Shown: in pieces, positions 24,025 to 31,947 of the stretch
Layout: each line of letters starts with the position of its first letter
Numbering within the stretch: the stretch's first letter is position 1
DNA from: Merdiplasma sp905207905
GTDB lineage: Bacteria > Bacillota > Clostridia > Lachnospirales > Lachnospiraceae
Direction of reading: 5' to 3'
Assembly (NCBI GenBank): GCA_902475025.1
Contig: CABRXX010000024.1
Coordinates: 1 to 37,437 of the forward strand
Length of the DNA stretch: 37,437 nt
Made by a program: the position numbers and the translations under genes
Notes under the pieces: model-generated
Seen by the model: only the letters and a program-made list of their open reading frames with translations
What the model was told of the DNA's origin: nothing
The model's database searches: none

Positions 24025-25455
24025 TCAGTGGGCCTGCCGGTCAAGGTTTAAGAAACGCTCGAATCTCTCACAGTTCTCTTCTGCCGCTTCCCGGCTGTCC
24101 AGCTCACAAAAAATCCGAAGCAGCGGTTCTGTGCCGGAAAATCTGGCTATAATCCATCCTCCATTCCGAAAATATACCTTGCATCCATCCAGGTAAGACA
24201 CCTTCTCAATGGGAAGATCAAACTCCGGAAGCAGCTTATCTTCAAATAGAATGGTCTGCAGCTCCTCCTTCCGCTCCTGGGAAAACTGATAGGACCGCTC
24301 TTCCATGCAGGGGCTTCCATATCGTTCCCGAATCTCTGCAGCCAGCTGTGACAGGCGTTTTCCGGTAACCGCAATCATCTCCACCAGAAGGGAGGCTGCG
24401 TAGATGCCGTCTTTTCCATTGATATGCCCCCGAACCGTCAGACCGCCGGAGGACTCCCCGCCAATGATGGCTCCCGTCTCCTGCATCTTAGAGGAAATAT
24501 GCTTAAAGCCCACCGGCACCTCATAGCAGACCTGGTCAAAGGACTCTGCCATCCGATCCAGCATATGGGTGGTAGCTACATTCCGCACTGCAGGCCCTCT
24601 CCAGCCCTTATACTCCATCAGGTAATAATACAGAAGCATCAGGATCTCATTAGCAGTAAGATAATGTCCCCTGTCATCAATCACACCCAGGCGATCTGCA
24701 TCTCCATCTGTGGCAATGCCAAGATCACAGTTCATCTCTGTCACATAAGTACAAAGTTCTGTAAGAGAATTTTTGCTGGGAGCAGGCATCCTCCGTCCAA
24801 ACAGGGTATCGTGGGTCTCATGGATCAGATCAATCTCGCACCTGGCAGTGGCCAGAATGGTCTTTAAGGAAATCTGGCTCACCCCATACATGGGATCCAG
24901 CACAATGTGCAATCCGCGGTCACGGATAGCCTGCATATTGATATTGGCAATGATATTGTCCAAATATTCATTTAAGGGATTAAATTCCATCACCCATCCC
25001 TCTTCCTTTGCTTTCTCATACTCTATATAGGTGATGGGCTCTTTTCCCTCAATCTGCCGGGCATACGCTTCGATCTGGCGGGTCTGCTCCTCACTGGCAT
25101 CCCGTCCCCCGTAAGTAAACACTTTAAATCCATTGTAAATAGCAGGATTATGACTGGCCGTCACCATCATCCCGTAATGCAGCTGATGCTTCTCCACATA
25201 GAACATAATTAGGGGAGTGGGGGAAGAACGATTCACAAACCAGCAGCGGATCCTCTCTGCCGCAAACACCTCACAGGCCCACTTTACCGCTTCCTTGGAA
25301 AGAAACCTCCGGTCATATCCAATGACGATTCCCTCCTGATCTACCTGTTCCGCTTTCATTTTCCGAGACATGGCCTTTGCCAGAAGCTGGATATTCTGTC
25401 TTGTAAAACCATCTCCGATCACGGCTCTCCAGCCGCCGGTACCAAACGTTATCAT
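24025..25455 (-). CDS. Phosphohexomutase (phosphoglucomutase/phosphomannomutase family)
   Basis: A 476-residue alpha-D-phosphohexomutase. Key sites: phosphoserine loop VTASHNP with Ser101, metal-binding loop ATDGDADR (about 240-247), sugar-binding loop GGESSGG (about 327-333) and phosphate-binding RFSGTEPLLR near the C-terminus. It interconverts sugar 1- and 6-phosphates. Because the gene upstream encodes a chitobiose phosphorylase, which yields GlcNAc 1-phosphate, the likely job is conversion of that to GlcNAc 6-phosphate; a glucose 1-phosphate substrate remains possible. It starts with (M)ITFGTGGWRAVIG, the family N-terminus, after AGGAGG. The phosphorylase gene ends 94 bases upstream. Confidence 0.93.
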   Translation of the reverse strand: MITFGTGGWRAVIGDGFTRQNIQLLAKAMSRKMKAEQVDQEGIVIGYDRRFLSKEAVKWACEVFAAERIRCWFVNRSSPTPLIMFYVEKHQLHYGMMVTASHNPAIYNGFKVFTYGGRDASEEQTRQIEAYARQIEGKEPITYIEYEKAKEEGWVMEFNPLNEYLDNIIANINMQAIRDRGLHIVLDPMYGVSQISLKTILATARCEIDLIHETHDTLFGRRMPAPSKNSLTELCTYVTEMNCDLGIATDGDADRLGVIDDRGHYLTANEILMLLYYYLMEYKGWRGPAVRNVATTHMLDRMAESFDQVCYEVPVGFKHISSKMQETGAIIGGESSGGLTVRGHINGKDGIYAASLLVEMIAVTGKRLSQLAAEIRERYGSPCMEERSYQFSQERKEELQTILFEDKLLPEFDLPIEKVSYLDGCKVYFRNGGWIIARFSGTEPLLRIFCELDSREAAEENCERFERFLNLDRQAH

Positions 25456-25520
25456 GTGTTCCTCCTTTTTGATTATGCCTGTACTGTTATTCTAACATAA
25501 AACCAAACTCTGATACAGCC

Positions 25521-25577
25521 GCAGTGTGATCCTGCGGAGCATTTTTATTTCATAGGAGGGAATTTCCTCTGAAATAA
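25521..25577. repeat. Right end of the dispersed structured repeat, overlapping the GH94 stop
   Basis: Matches 4281-4335 without gaps (45 of 55 bases). The terminal stem is kept: the first pair is G-C at 4307/4335 but A-T at 25547/25575, a compensating change. The stop and last nine codons of the phosphorylase gene lie inside the element. Confidence 0.75.
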
Positions 25578-27976
25578 GAAACCGGCTTTCCCATCACCGC
25601 CTCCACCTGATGAATGGTACCCGCCAAAAAGGCGGGGATTTTCTTTACCTCTTTCCCGTCCACGGTCAGCTTCTTCACACCTTTCATCACATGTTCCGGA
25701 TTCTTTACCTGGATCTGATAAATGGCTCCCCGCCAGTTTCTTGTGACAGAAAATCCCTCCCACTCTGGCGGGATACAGGGATCGATCAGCAATTCCTCCA
25801 GCTGAGGACGGATGCCCAGCATATACCGGGTGGCTGCAAAGTAAGCCCAGCCTCCGCTTCCGGTCATAAACGGGTGTCTGGCCCGCCCATAAGCAGTATG
25901 ATCCTTTCCCATAATAAACTGACAATAAGAGTAGGGCTCTGCCTCCCGGATCTCAATCTGATCATTCTGCCGGCAGGGACAGAGAGCCTCATAAAATTTC
26001 ATAGCCTTATCTCCCCGTCCCAGACGGCATTCTGCTGCCCAGGCCCAGGGATTGGGATGACTGAAAATAGCGCCGTTCTCCTTCACACCCGGATACACTC
26101 TGGTGACAAAGCCCACCTCCTCATCCGGCACGGTATAGGAAGGACCGTTGAGCATGATCCCGTAGGGCGTATAGAGATATTCTTCCACACTGTCCATGGC
26201 CCGAATTCCCAGTTCATAGGTGGCCGCTCCGGAGAGTACTGCCCAGGCATTGGATTCTAGGTGAATCCTTCCCTCCCGGTCCTGCCTGGTTCCGATCTTC
26301 CGTCCGCTTTTGGTAATGCCCCGGATAAACCATTCCCCATCCCAAAGCTCCGTCTCGCAGACCTTTTTTACCCGCTCGTACATGGCCTCATATTTTTGAA
26401 TATCCTCCTGTTTTCCCTTTCTCCTGGCCAGTTCCAAAAAATGCTCCAGCGCCCAGACATGAAGAAAGGAAACCAGGGCGCTCTCTCCGCCTCCCAGATT
26501 CAGACAGTCATTCCAGTCTGCCCGCAGGCCCAGGCAGACTCCATGTTCTCCCACCTGTCTGTCTGAAAAGTCCAGGATCCGCTTCATATGTTCATAGACC
26601 GTCCCTTCTCCCTGGTCTGCATAGCCTATCACCTGATCCAAAAATTCCTCCTCCCCAGTCTCCCGGATATATTCTGCAATGGAGGGAATCAGCCACAGAG
26701 CATCATCAGAGCAGGTATCCTTCAGCCCATGGATCCGCTCTTTGGGATCCGGCTCCGGAATCACTGTAGGAGAAGAAAAGGGCCTTGTCTCCTTTTTCGG
26801 TTCAAACCAGGCGGGGTCAAACAGATGCAGTCCATATCCTTCTGAAACCAGCCCGTGAAGCAGCTGTTCAATCCTCTGCCTGCATTTCTCCGGGTTGGAA
26901 TGGGGTACGGTCATGGCATCCTGGGCCGTATCCCGGTATCCTAACCCGGTCCTCCCCCCCACCTCGATGAAGGAGGCAAACCTGGAGAACATAATATTGA
27001 TTTCCGCCTGGTACAGATTCCAGGTGTTCAGCATGATATTTAGATCCTCACTGGGCGTCCTCACCTGCAGTCTGGCAAACTTTTCTTCCCAATAGACAGC
27101 CAGTTCTTTTTCCGCCCGATCCACCGCCTTGGGATCTCTGTACTTTTCCCTTATCCTGCGGCCCTCCGCTCTATTGCCCTCTCCCAGCATAAAGATCAGC
27201 CGCACCTCCTGCCCCGGTTCCAGAAGAATTTTTTTCTGCAGCGCCCCGCAGTGATTCCCTCCCTTTTCAAAGGAGCCGGAAAGCTTTCCCCGTTCTACTG
27301 CCAGGGGATTGGTCTCTGTCCGGTAATTCCCCAGAAATCGATCCCTCACACAGTCAAACCCATCCGGTTCAAAGCTGGCAGCAACATACTGATAACCATA
27401 TTCCTCATAAAACAGATCATACTCAATAATGCCATCTTCATAGGAACTCCCTGAGGCATACAGGCTCATCTGAAAGTTCTGATTATCCATGTCAATGTGA
27501 TGGAATGAAAACTCACAATAGGAGATCACATCCAGGCTGCGTCTGCAGGCTCCTGTATTTTTGATCTTTACATCCCACAGTTCCACCCCGTCCCCCAGTG
27601 GAATCGTCAAACGCTGAGAGGCCTGGATATCCCGGTAATCACATTCATACACCGTGTAGGACATACCGTGCCGACAGCGGTACTTCGCCTGATCCAAAGG
27701 TTTTCCCACCGGCTGCCAGGAAATGCTCCAGTAATCTCCATCTGCCTCATCCCTCAGGTAAACATAATGCCCCGGCCGGTCCATGGGTACTCCGTTGGGC
27801 CGAAACCTGGTAATCCGGTGATACTGCGGCGTTTTGTAAAACAAATATCCCCCTGCCGTATGGTTAAACACCCCGCACAGCTCCTCCACGCCAATGTAGT
27901 TGGTCCAGGATACGGGCACATCCACCCGGTCAATGCAGTATTCCCTTCTTTCCTGATCAAAATATCCGTATCTCAT
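25550..27976 (-). CDS. GH94 N,N'-diacetylchitobiose phosphorylase
   Basis: An 808-residue cytosolic GH94 inverting phosphorylase. It resembles, from memory, Vibrio chitobiose phosphorylase almost end to end (MRYGYFDQERREY, FRPNG..DRPGHYVYLRD, EVGGRTGLGYRDTAQDAM, GYGLHLFDPAWF, GLRADWNDCLNLGGG, HPNPWAWAAE), more so than cellobiose phosphorylase. An aspartate of DWND (487-490) is the general acid. The reaction is disaccharide plus phosphate giving sugar 1-phosphate plus free sugar. There is no signal peptide. The start ending at 27976 has AGGAGGGG; the longer frame to 28027 adds 17 unconserved residues. The last ~12 residues (KPVSYFRGNSLL) exceed the family end and are mostly encoded by an intergenic repeat. 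Cellobiose or another beta-disaccharide is the alternative substrate. Confidence 0.88.
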   Translation of the reverse strand: MRYGYFDQERREYCIDRVDVPVSWTNYIGVEELCGVFNHTAGGYLFYKTPQYHRITRFRPNGVPMDRPGHYVYLRDEADGDYWSISWQPVGKPLDQAKYRCRHGMSYTVYECDYRDIQASQRLTIPLGDGVELWDVKIKNTGACRRSLDVISYCEFSFHHIDMDNQNFQMSLYASGSSYEDGIIEYDLFYEEYGYQYVAASFEPDGFDCVRDRFLGNYRTETNPLAVERGKLSGSFEKGGNHCGALQKKILLEPGQEVRLIFMLGEGNRAEGRRIREKYRDPKAVDRAEKELAVYWEEKFARLQVRTPSEDLNIMLNTWNLYQAEINIMFSRFASFIEVGGRTGLGYRDTAQDAMTVPHSNPEKCRQRIEQLLHGLVSEGYGLHLFDPAWFEPKKETRPFSSPTVIPEPDPKERIHGLKDTCSDDALWLIPSIAEYIRETGEEEFLDQVIGYADQGEGTVYEHMKRILDFSDRQVGEHGVCLGLRADWNDCLNLGGGESALVSFLHVWALEHFLELARRKGKQEDIQKYEAMYERVKKVCETELWDGEWFIRGITKSGRKIGTRQDREGRIHLESNAWAVLSGAATYELGIRAMDSVEEYLYTPYGIMLNGPSYTVPDEEVGFVTRVYPGVKENGAIFSHPNPWAWAAECRLGRGDKAMKFYEALCPCRQNDQIEIREAEPYSYCQFIMGKDHTAYGRARHPFMTGSGGWAYFAATRYMLGIRPQLEELLIDPCIPPEWEGFSVTRNWRGAIYQIQVKNPEHVMKGVKKLTVDGKEVKKIPAFLAGTIHQVEAVMGKPVSYFRGNSLL

Positions 27977-28349
27977 ACTTTCCCCTCCTGCTCTTCTTTC
28001 TTCCAGATCTTCAAACCTTCTCGCCATCCTCCTTCAAAGAACAGCACAGCGCATCCTGTATCCCCTGCGCTTTTCCTGACTGTACTGCCTTTATATTGCT
28101 ATTATAAAAGGACAGGCAATCTTTTACCATTGCCTGTCCTGTGAATATTTGTTTTTGTTTGCGTATCCCCTGCATTGCTTCCCCGACAGCGTCACATCCG
28201 GAATACTCATATAGCCCTTTTTTATCATATCAAAGAGCCTCTTTTCCGGTTCCGCAGCAATCGGCATCCTATCTTTCCTGACGCAAGAGCTCACACAGCG
28301 CCTGAACCGTTCATTCTTCTGCCTCTGCAAGTAAAAACCTTATAAATTT
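27977..28349. other. Intergenic region between GH94 and anti-sigma genes
   Basis: These 373 bases hold a terminator at 28109-28140 and, to its left, the GH94 leader. The minus strand has a weak candidate promoter, TTGCCT in the hairpin and TATAAA 18 bases later. I see no credible gene; a 68-codon frame at 28124-28330 has a TTG start, no ribosome site, and ends in the hairpin. Confidence 0.6.
28105..28140 (-). terminator. Terminator after the sigma/anti-sigma genes
   Basis: A perfect 12-bp stem (AGGACAGGCAAT, 28109-28120, with 28129-28140) and an 8-base loop, followed on the minus strand by TTTTAT. It separates the anti-sigma gene from the GH94 operon. Confidence 0.85.
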
Positions 28350-29807
28350 TTAATCATCCTCTCTATCCCCTTCATCTGCCTCATACTCCGGTTCCGGTTC
28401 ATATTCCGGCTCCACATCATACTGGGGTTCCGGCTCATACTCCGGCTCCGCATCATACTGGGGTTCCGGCTCATATTCCGGCTGTGTTTTCTCTCCCATC
28501 TTCCAGTCCTCTTGATCCTCCGTTTCCAGAGACTCTTCTTGATTTTCCCTTCTGTCTTCTTCCTGCTGCGCTTCCTTCTCCTTCGCCAAAAGCTCCATCC
28601 TGCGTTTCAAATTCTCCATTTTCCGTTGGATCCGTTCCTGGTTCAGACTATCCTCTTTTTTTTCTTCCAGCTCCTCCTTCGCCTCCCGCTTCTCTTCCGC
28701 CAGACTTTCCTTGTCCTCTTTCTTCTGTTCCGCTTTTTCTCCTGCCTCCTCCATTTCTTCTTCAGAGTCGTCATCCCTCTCCTCCAGTTCAGAGGCATCT
28801 TCCGCCTCCTCCCCTTCTTTATCCTCCTCTAAAATATCCTGCTCTGCTTCAAGCTTCTCTGTCTCATCCCCCTTATCTTCCGGATCGGGATCCTCCTCAT
28901 CCTCTTCCCGCTCATCCTCCGGATCGGAATCCTCCTCATCTTCTTCCTGCTTCTCTTCTTTTGTATTTCCAGCCTTCAGCTCATCTTCCGCTGCTTTCTC
29001 CTGCTCCTCCTGGAGACCTCTGCCAGTGTAATTGACATACTCTTCAAGATCAATATCCCATTCCTCTAAATATTCTGCCAGCTCACGGATAGACATTTTT
29101 GTCAGCTTTTCAAGATCAAGCCCGGGATTCGCTGCACACAGCTTTTGTAAAAGAGCTGCCTTGCCCATGGAAATTCCATATTTTCCTGCCAATTCCTCCA
29201 ACTCATTATCCCTGTGGATCTCCTGATCCAGCACTGTGCCGCTGCCCAGGAGGGAGTCCATGCAAATACTGATCTCGCCGGATAAACGCCCCCTGATATC
29301 TTCCGCCTTTTTCCGATTGTTTCCCTCTACAGAAAGCAGCACTATGCGCTGTTCCTCATTCAAATATCCATGCCGTACCATAGAGCCTAAAATTGCGTTC
29401 ACCGCCACATCCAGATCCGTATTTTTCAAATCCATATCCTTTAAGATTGCCTGACCGTCCGCATTGTTTGCCTTTGCCTGCAGAACCCGTTCCCGGCGGT
29501 TCACATCCAGGGCAACGCTGGGATTTACATCCAGATACACAGTAGCTTCCACCCGCAGACTGACCATGTAATATGTCAAAAGGCACAATGCCAGGCAGGC
29601 TGCCAGAGAAGAAGCGTATTTGATCACCTTCCTGGCTCCTCCTTTCCGGTCTTTCACCTTCCCGCCTCTGAGTCCGTCCAAATACCACTCATCGCCAGCA
29701 GCTTTCTCCACCGTCCGTTTCCAAAGATTCTCTGCCTGATTCGGCACAAGATTCACAACTGCCTTTTTGATATGGTCTTGAATATAGGAGTCTGTTACCT
29801 TTTTCAT
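28350..29807 (-). CDS. Membrane anti-sigma factor with RsgI-like domain and acidic tail
   Basis: A 485-residue single-pass protein. Residues 1-60 are cytoplasmic and presumably bind the sigma factor; the membrane helix is about 61-84. Then comes an extracellular domain with the RsgI middle-domain pattern (ATVYLDVNPSVALDVNRRERVLQAKANN, about 88-205). From about 260 to 440 the chain is strongly acidic, with EED/DPED runs and probable coiled coil. It ends in three 12-residue repeats of the type EPEYEPEPQYDV (442-477). It overlaps the sigma gene by 4 bases, the usual arrangement for a sigma/anti-sigma pair. RsgI proteins are normally paired with SigI; an ECF partner is a variation. The ligand of the outer part is unknown. 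Confidence 0.8.
   Translation of the reverse strand: MKKVTDSYIQDHIKKAVVNLVPNQAENLWKRTVEKAAGDEWYLDGLRGGKVKDRKGGARKVIKYASSLAACLALCLLTYYMVSLRVEATVYLDVNPSVALDVNRRERVLQAKANNADGQAILKDMDLKNTDLDVAVNAILGSMVRHGYLNEEQRIVLLSVEGNNRKKAEDIRGRLSGEISICMDSLLGSGTVLDQEIHRDNELEELAGKYGISMGKAALLQKLCAANPGLDLEKLTKMSIRELAEYLEEWDIDLEEYVNYTGRGLQEEQEKAAEDELKAGNTKEEKQEEDEEDSDPEDEREEDEEDPDPEDKGDETEKLEAEQDILEEDKEGEEAEDASELEERDDDSEEEMEEAGEKAEQKKEDKESLAEEKREAKEELEEKKEDSLNQERIQRKMENLKRRMELLAKEKEAQQEEDRRENQEESLETEDQEDWKMGEKTQPEYEPEPQYDAEPEYEPEPQYDVEPEYEPEPEYEADEGDREDD
28377..28484 (-). repeat. Three 36-bp tandem repeats in the anti-sigma C-terminus
   Basis: Each unit encodes twelve residues: QPEYEPEPQYDA, EPEYEPEPQYDV and EPEYEPEPEYEA. 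The DNA units are nearly identical, indicating recent in-frame duplication; the number of units may vary between strains. Confidence 0.9.
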
Positions 29808-30379
29808 AATCTCTCCTCCAGCTGTTTACGCAGCTTCTTAATTCCTCTGTTATACTTTGACAAAACGGTTGACAGGGGGATCGACAGCAACTCGCTGATC
29901 TCTCTGTGCTTTAGTCCTGACACTGCATACAGAACAATGATCTGACATTCTTCCCGGGACAGGATATGAAAAGCCGTCTCCAAAACGATCCGGTCCTCCC
30001 GATCTTCAATGTCACTGCAGTCAATATCCTCTCTGATCTCATCCAGAGAAACCCCGGAATAATGCTTTCTCTGTCTGAATTTCATCATGCATACATTCCT
30101 GGCAATGGTAAATACCCATGCCATTGGCTTCCCCATAGGCTGATAAAGGTGGGCTGCACTGCGAATTTTCAGATACGTCTCCTGCATAGCGTCCTCGGCA
30201 TCCTCTCTGTTGCACAGCAGAGAAAGGGCATAGGAAAACACAGCATTTCTGGTTTTCTCATACAGCTCACAAAAAGCCGTCTTATCCCCTGCACCGATAC
30301 GGTAAAATATCGTTTCCTCTATGAAGATCGTTTCTTTTTCCTGTGGTCTGTCATAAGCCACAGCAGCAAATATCAGCAT
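29804..30379 (-). CDS. ECF-type RNA polymerase sigma factor
   Basis: A 191-residue group 4 (ECF) sigma factor. Region 2 is at about 25-95 (YEKTRNAVFSYALSLLCNREDAEDAMQETYLKI, then PMAWVFTIARNVCMMKFRQRK), and region 4 at about 130-185 (LSREECQIIVLYAVSGLKHREISELLSIPLSTVLSKYNRGIKKLRKQL). There is no region 3, as in ECF factors. It is expected to be held by the anti-sigma protein encoded next to it. The ATG ending at 30379 has AGGAAAGG; the longer frame to 30418 adds 13 poorly placed residues. The first ~20 residues (IFAAVAYDRPQEKETIFIEE) are a little longer than usual. Targets are unknown; the VTC/DUF4956 genes are candidates. Confidence 0.93.
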   Translation of the reverse strand: MLIFAAVAYDRPQEKETIFIEETIFYRIGAGDKTAFCELYEKTRNAVFSYALSLLCNREDAEDAMQETYLKIRSAAHLYQPMGKPMAWVFTIARNVCMMKFRQRKHYSGVSLDEIREDIDCSDIEDREDRIVLETAFHILSREECQIIVLYAVSGLKHREISELLSIPLSTVLSKYNRGIKKLRKQLEERL

Positions 30380-30438
30380 ATTACCTTTCCTCTCACAGCT
30401 CCCGGCAAAATTTTTCACACTGAAAATATTTTTCTTTA

Positions 30439-31107
30439 TTATAACTCATTTTTATCATGCTGAACAAGCCCCAGGAGGATGGACAAATTCCCGTTTCTGC
30501 AGCGAAGCTGGTCAATAAATTCCTTCTCCTGTTTCATATTTCTCATCTCGATTCGATAGGAAAGCTCAAACATGGTTCCCATATTGGTGGTTTTCACCCG
30601 CTCTAAACGGGCAAACCTGGTATATGCCTGAAACAGATCCTCAAAAATCCCCGTATAATTCAGATCTTCCGGAATTGTGATTCGAAGCTCCCGCTCTCTG
30701 GAAGTGCTGCTTCCGAAATGCGTTTTTTCCAGAAGCAGAATGGCAAATCCCACAACTACGGTAATCAATGCCGCCAGGGTCAGAAATCCCATTCCTACCG
30801 CCAGGCCCACCGCCATGGCAAAAAAGATAAACCCAATTTCTCTTGCCGTTCCCGGAGCGCTGCGGAAACGCACCAGACCAAAAGCTCCCAGCACTGCCAC
30901 AGAAGTTCCCAGATTGCCATTGACGATCATGATGATTGCCATGACCAACAGCGGCAGAACTGCCAGAATGACCACAAAACTCCCCAGGTGACTCTCTGAT
31001 GATTTGTAAAACAGGGCAATCGCAATACCCAGGATCAATGCTGCTGCCATTGCCGCAGCCACTGCCTCTATAGAAAATGTTCCTGCATGAAAAATACTGG
31101 TCAACAT
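30439..31107 (-). CDS. DUF4956 membrane protein
   Basis: A 222-residue DUF4956 protein. Four membrane segments are visible (about 10-32, 42-62, 65-85 and 97-125), followed by a soluble C-terminal domain of about 95 residues (LRITIPEDLNYTGIFEDLFQAYTRFARLERVKTTNMGTMFELSYRI). The loop GAFGLVRFRSAPGTAREIGFIF is the family's most conserved part. DUF4956 genes regularly neighbour VTC-domain polyphosphate polymerases, and this one starts inside the VTC gene's end (7-base overlap) after AGGAGGAG. A role in handling or exporting the VTC product is plausible but unproven. Confidence 0.9.
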   Translation of the reverse strand: MLTSIFHAGTFSIEAVAAAMAAALILGIAIALFYKSSESHLGSFVVILAVLPLLVMAIIMIVNGNLGTSVAVLGAFGLVRFRSAPGTAREIGFIFFAMAVGLAVGMGFLTLAALITVVVGFAILLLEKTHFGSSTSRERELRITIPEDLNYTGIFEDLFQAYTRFARLERVKTTNMGTMFELSYRIEMRNMKQEKEFIDQLRCRNGNLSILLGLVQHDKNEL

Positions 31108-31934
31108 ACCTGTCTCCTCCTATTCTCTTCCCAATTTTCATTTCTGTGTATCATCATCTGTTCCAGATCAAAGACTCCGTGTTCCTTTTTGTAAACATTG
31201 CCATATTTTGAAAAAGACACCGGATAGATCTCAAGCTCCGACAAAATCTCTGTAAACCACAAAGGCGTAGCTCCCAGCACTTTGCTCTCCATCAGGTAAT
31301 AGCCCTCCGGAAGCAGCAGCTCCCCGTAATCTCCATTCTCCAGCCCCATAAAAGATCTTCTGCTGCGGATCCTCTGGTCAAAAGTGACCCGAAATTCCGG
31401 ATCCTCCATTCCAAACAGCGCAGTCCGGTCATAGGCCAGATAGATTCCCCGCATCAGCGGGTAACGATACAGGAAAAAATTAATCTCCTGAAGTATCTGC
31501 CGATCCTGTGCCGAGCGGATCCCATGCTCCGCATATTTGCAGCTTTGAGCCGGCTGAATCCCTCGCTCAACATAATCTCCTCCCTGAGCCGGCTGAATCC
31601 CTCGCTCAACATAATCGTAAGCCTCCTGCAGTGTCAGCTGAATCCTCCGCTTATTTACTACTTTCCGATACTTTTTCTTAATCTCTAAAAAAACAGGAGA
31701 ATCTAACGTGGGAATCCCATAGCTGCGCAGCCGCAGTTTTTCTTTATAGACCGGTTTTTCTATGGAACGGCGGATCAGATCATATCCCGGGGTATCATAA
31801 TAAATATTGCAGATGGTATGAAGGCCGTATTGGTCTGTCTGCATATAGGGCGCCAACCGGAATCTCAGCTCCTGATAAACAGGCTCCGGCATCAGATACT
31901 TCTTTTCATAACGGTTAAAAACAGCCTGTGCCAT
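31101..31934 (-). CDS. VTC domain polyphosphate polymerase-like protein
   Basis: A 277-residue VTC domain protein, related to the catalytic tunnel domain of yeast Vtc4, which makes polyphosphate from ATP. Basic tunnel strands are visible: FNRYEKKYLM, YKEKLRLRSYG, VFLEIKKKYRKVVNKRR, FRVTFDQRIRSRR and YYLMESKV with its glutamate. It lacks the SPX domain of yeast and has no membrane helix. Residues 107-145 are three tandem 13-residue copies of a loop (DYVERGIQPAQGG). The ATG ending at 31934 has GGGGGAG; a longer frame to 31991 would overlap the upstream gene. Bacterial members are mostly uncharacterised, so the exact product is inferred. Confidence 0.85.
   Translation of the reverse strand: MAQAVFNRYEKKYLMPEPVYQELRFRLAPYMQTDQYGLHTICNIYYDTPGYDLIRRSIEKPVYKEKLRLRSYGIPTLDSPVFLEIKKKYRKVVNKRRIQLTLQEAYDYVERGIQPAQGGDYVERGIQPAQSCKYAEHGIRSAQDRQILQEINFFLYRYPLMRGIYLAYDRTALFGMEDPEFRVTFDQRIRSRRSFMGLENGDYGELLLPEGYYLMESKVLGATPLWFTEILSELEIYPVSFSKYGNVYKKEHGVFDLEQMMIHRNENWEENRRRQVC
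31500..31616 (-). repeat. Three 39-bp tandem repeats inside the VTC gene
   Basis: Units at 31578-31616, 31539-31577 and 31500-31538 encode DYVERGIQPAQGG, DYVERGIQPAQSC and KYAEHGIRSAQDR. The first two share 31 consecutive identical bases. The array is in frame and expands a loop before the ILQEINFF helix. Confidence 0.92.
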
Positions 31935-31947
31935 AATGCTCCCCCCC

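Noticed and set aside
28124..28330. 68-codon frame upstream of the GH94 gene
   Set aside because: TTG start, no ribosome site, and the stop is inside a terminator hairpin; no similarity recognised.
31500..31616. Possible CRISPR-like repeat array
   Set aside because: The three units are directly adjacent without spacers and lie in frame within a coding gene.
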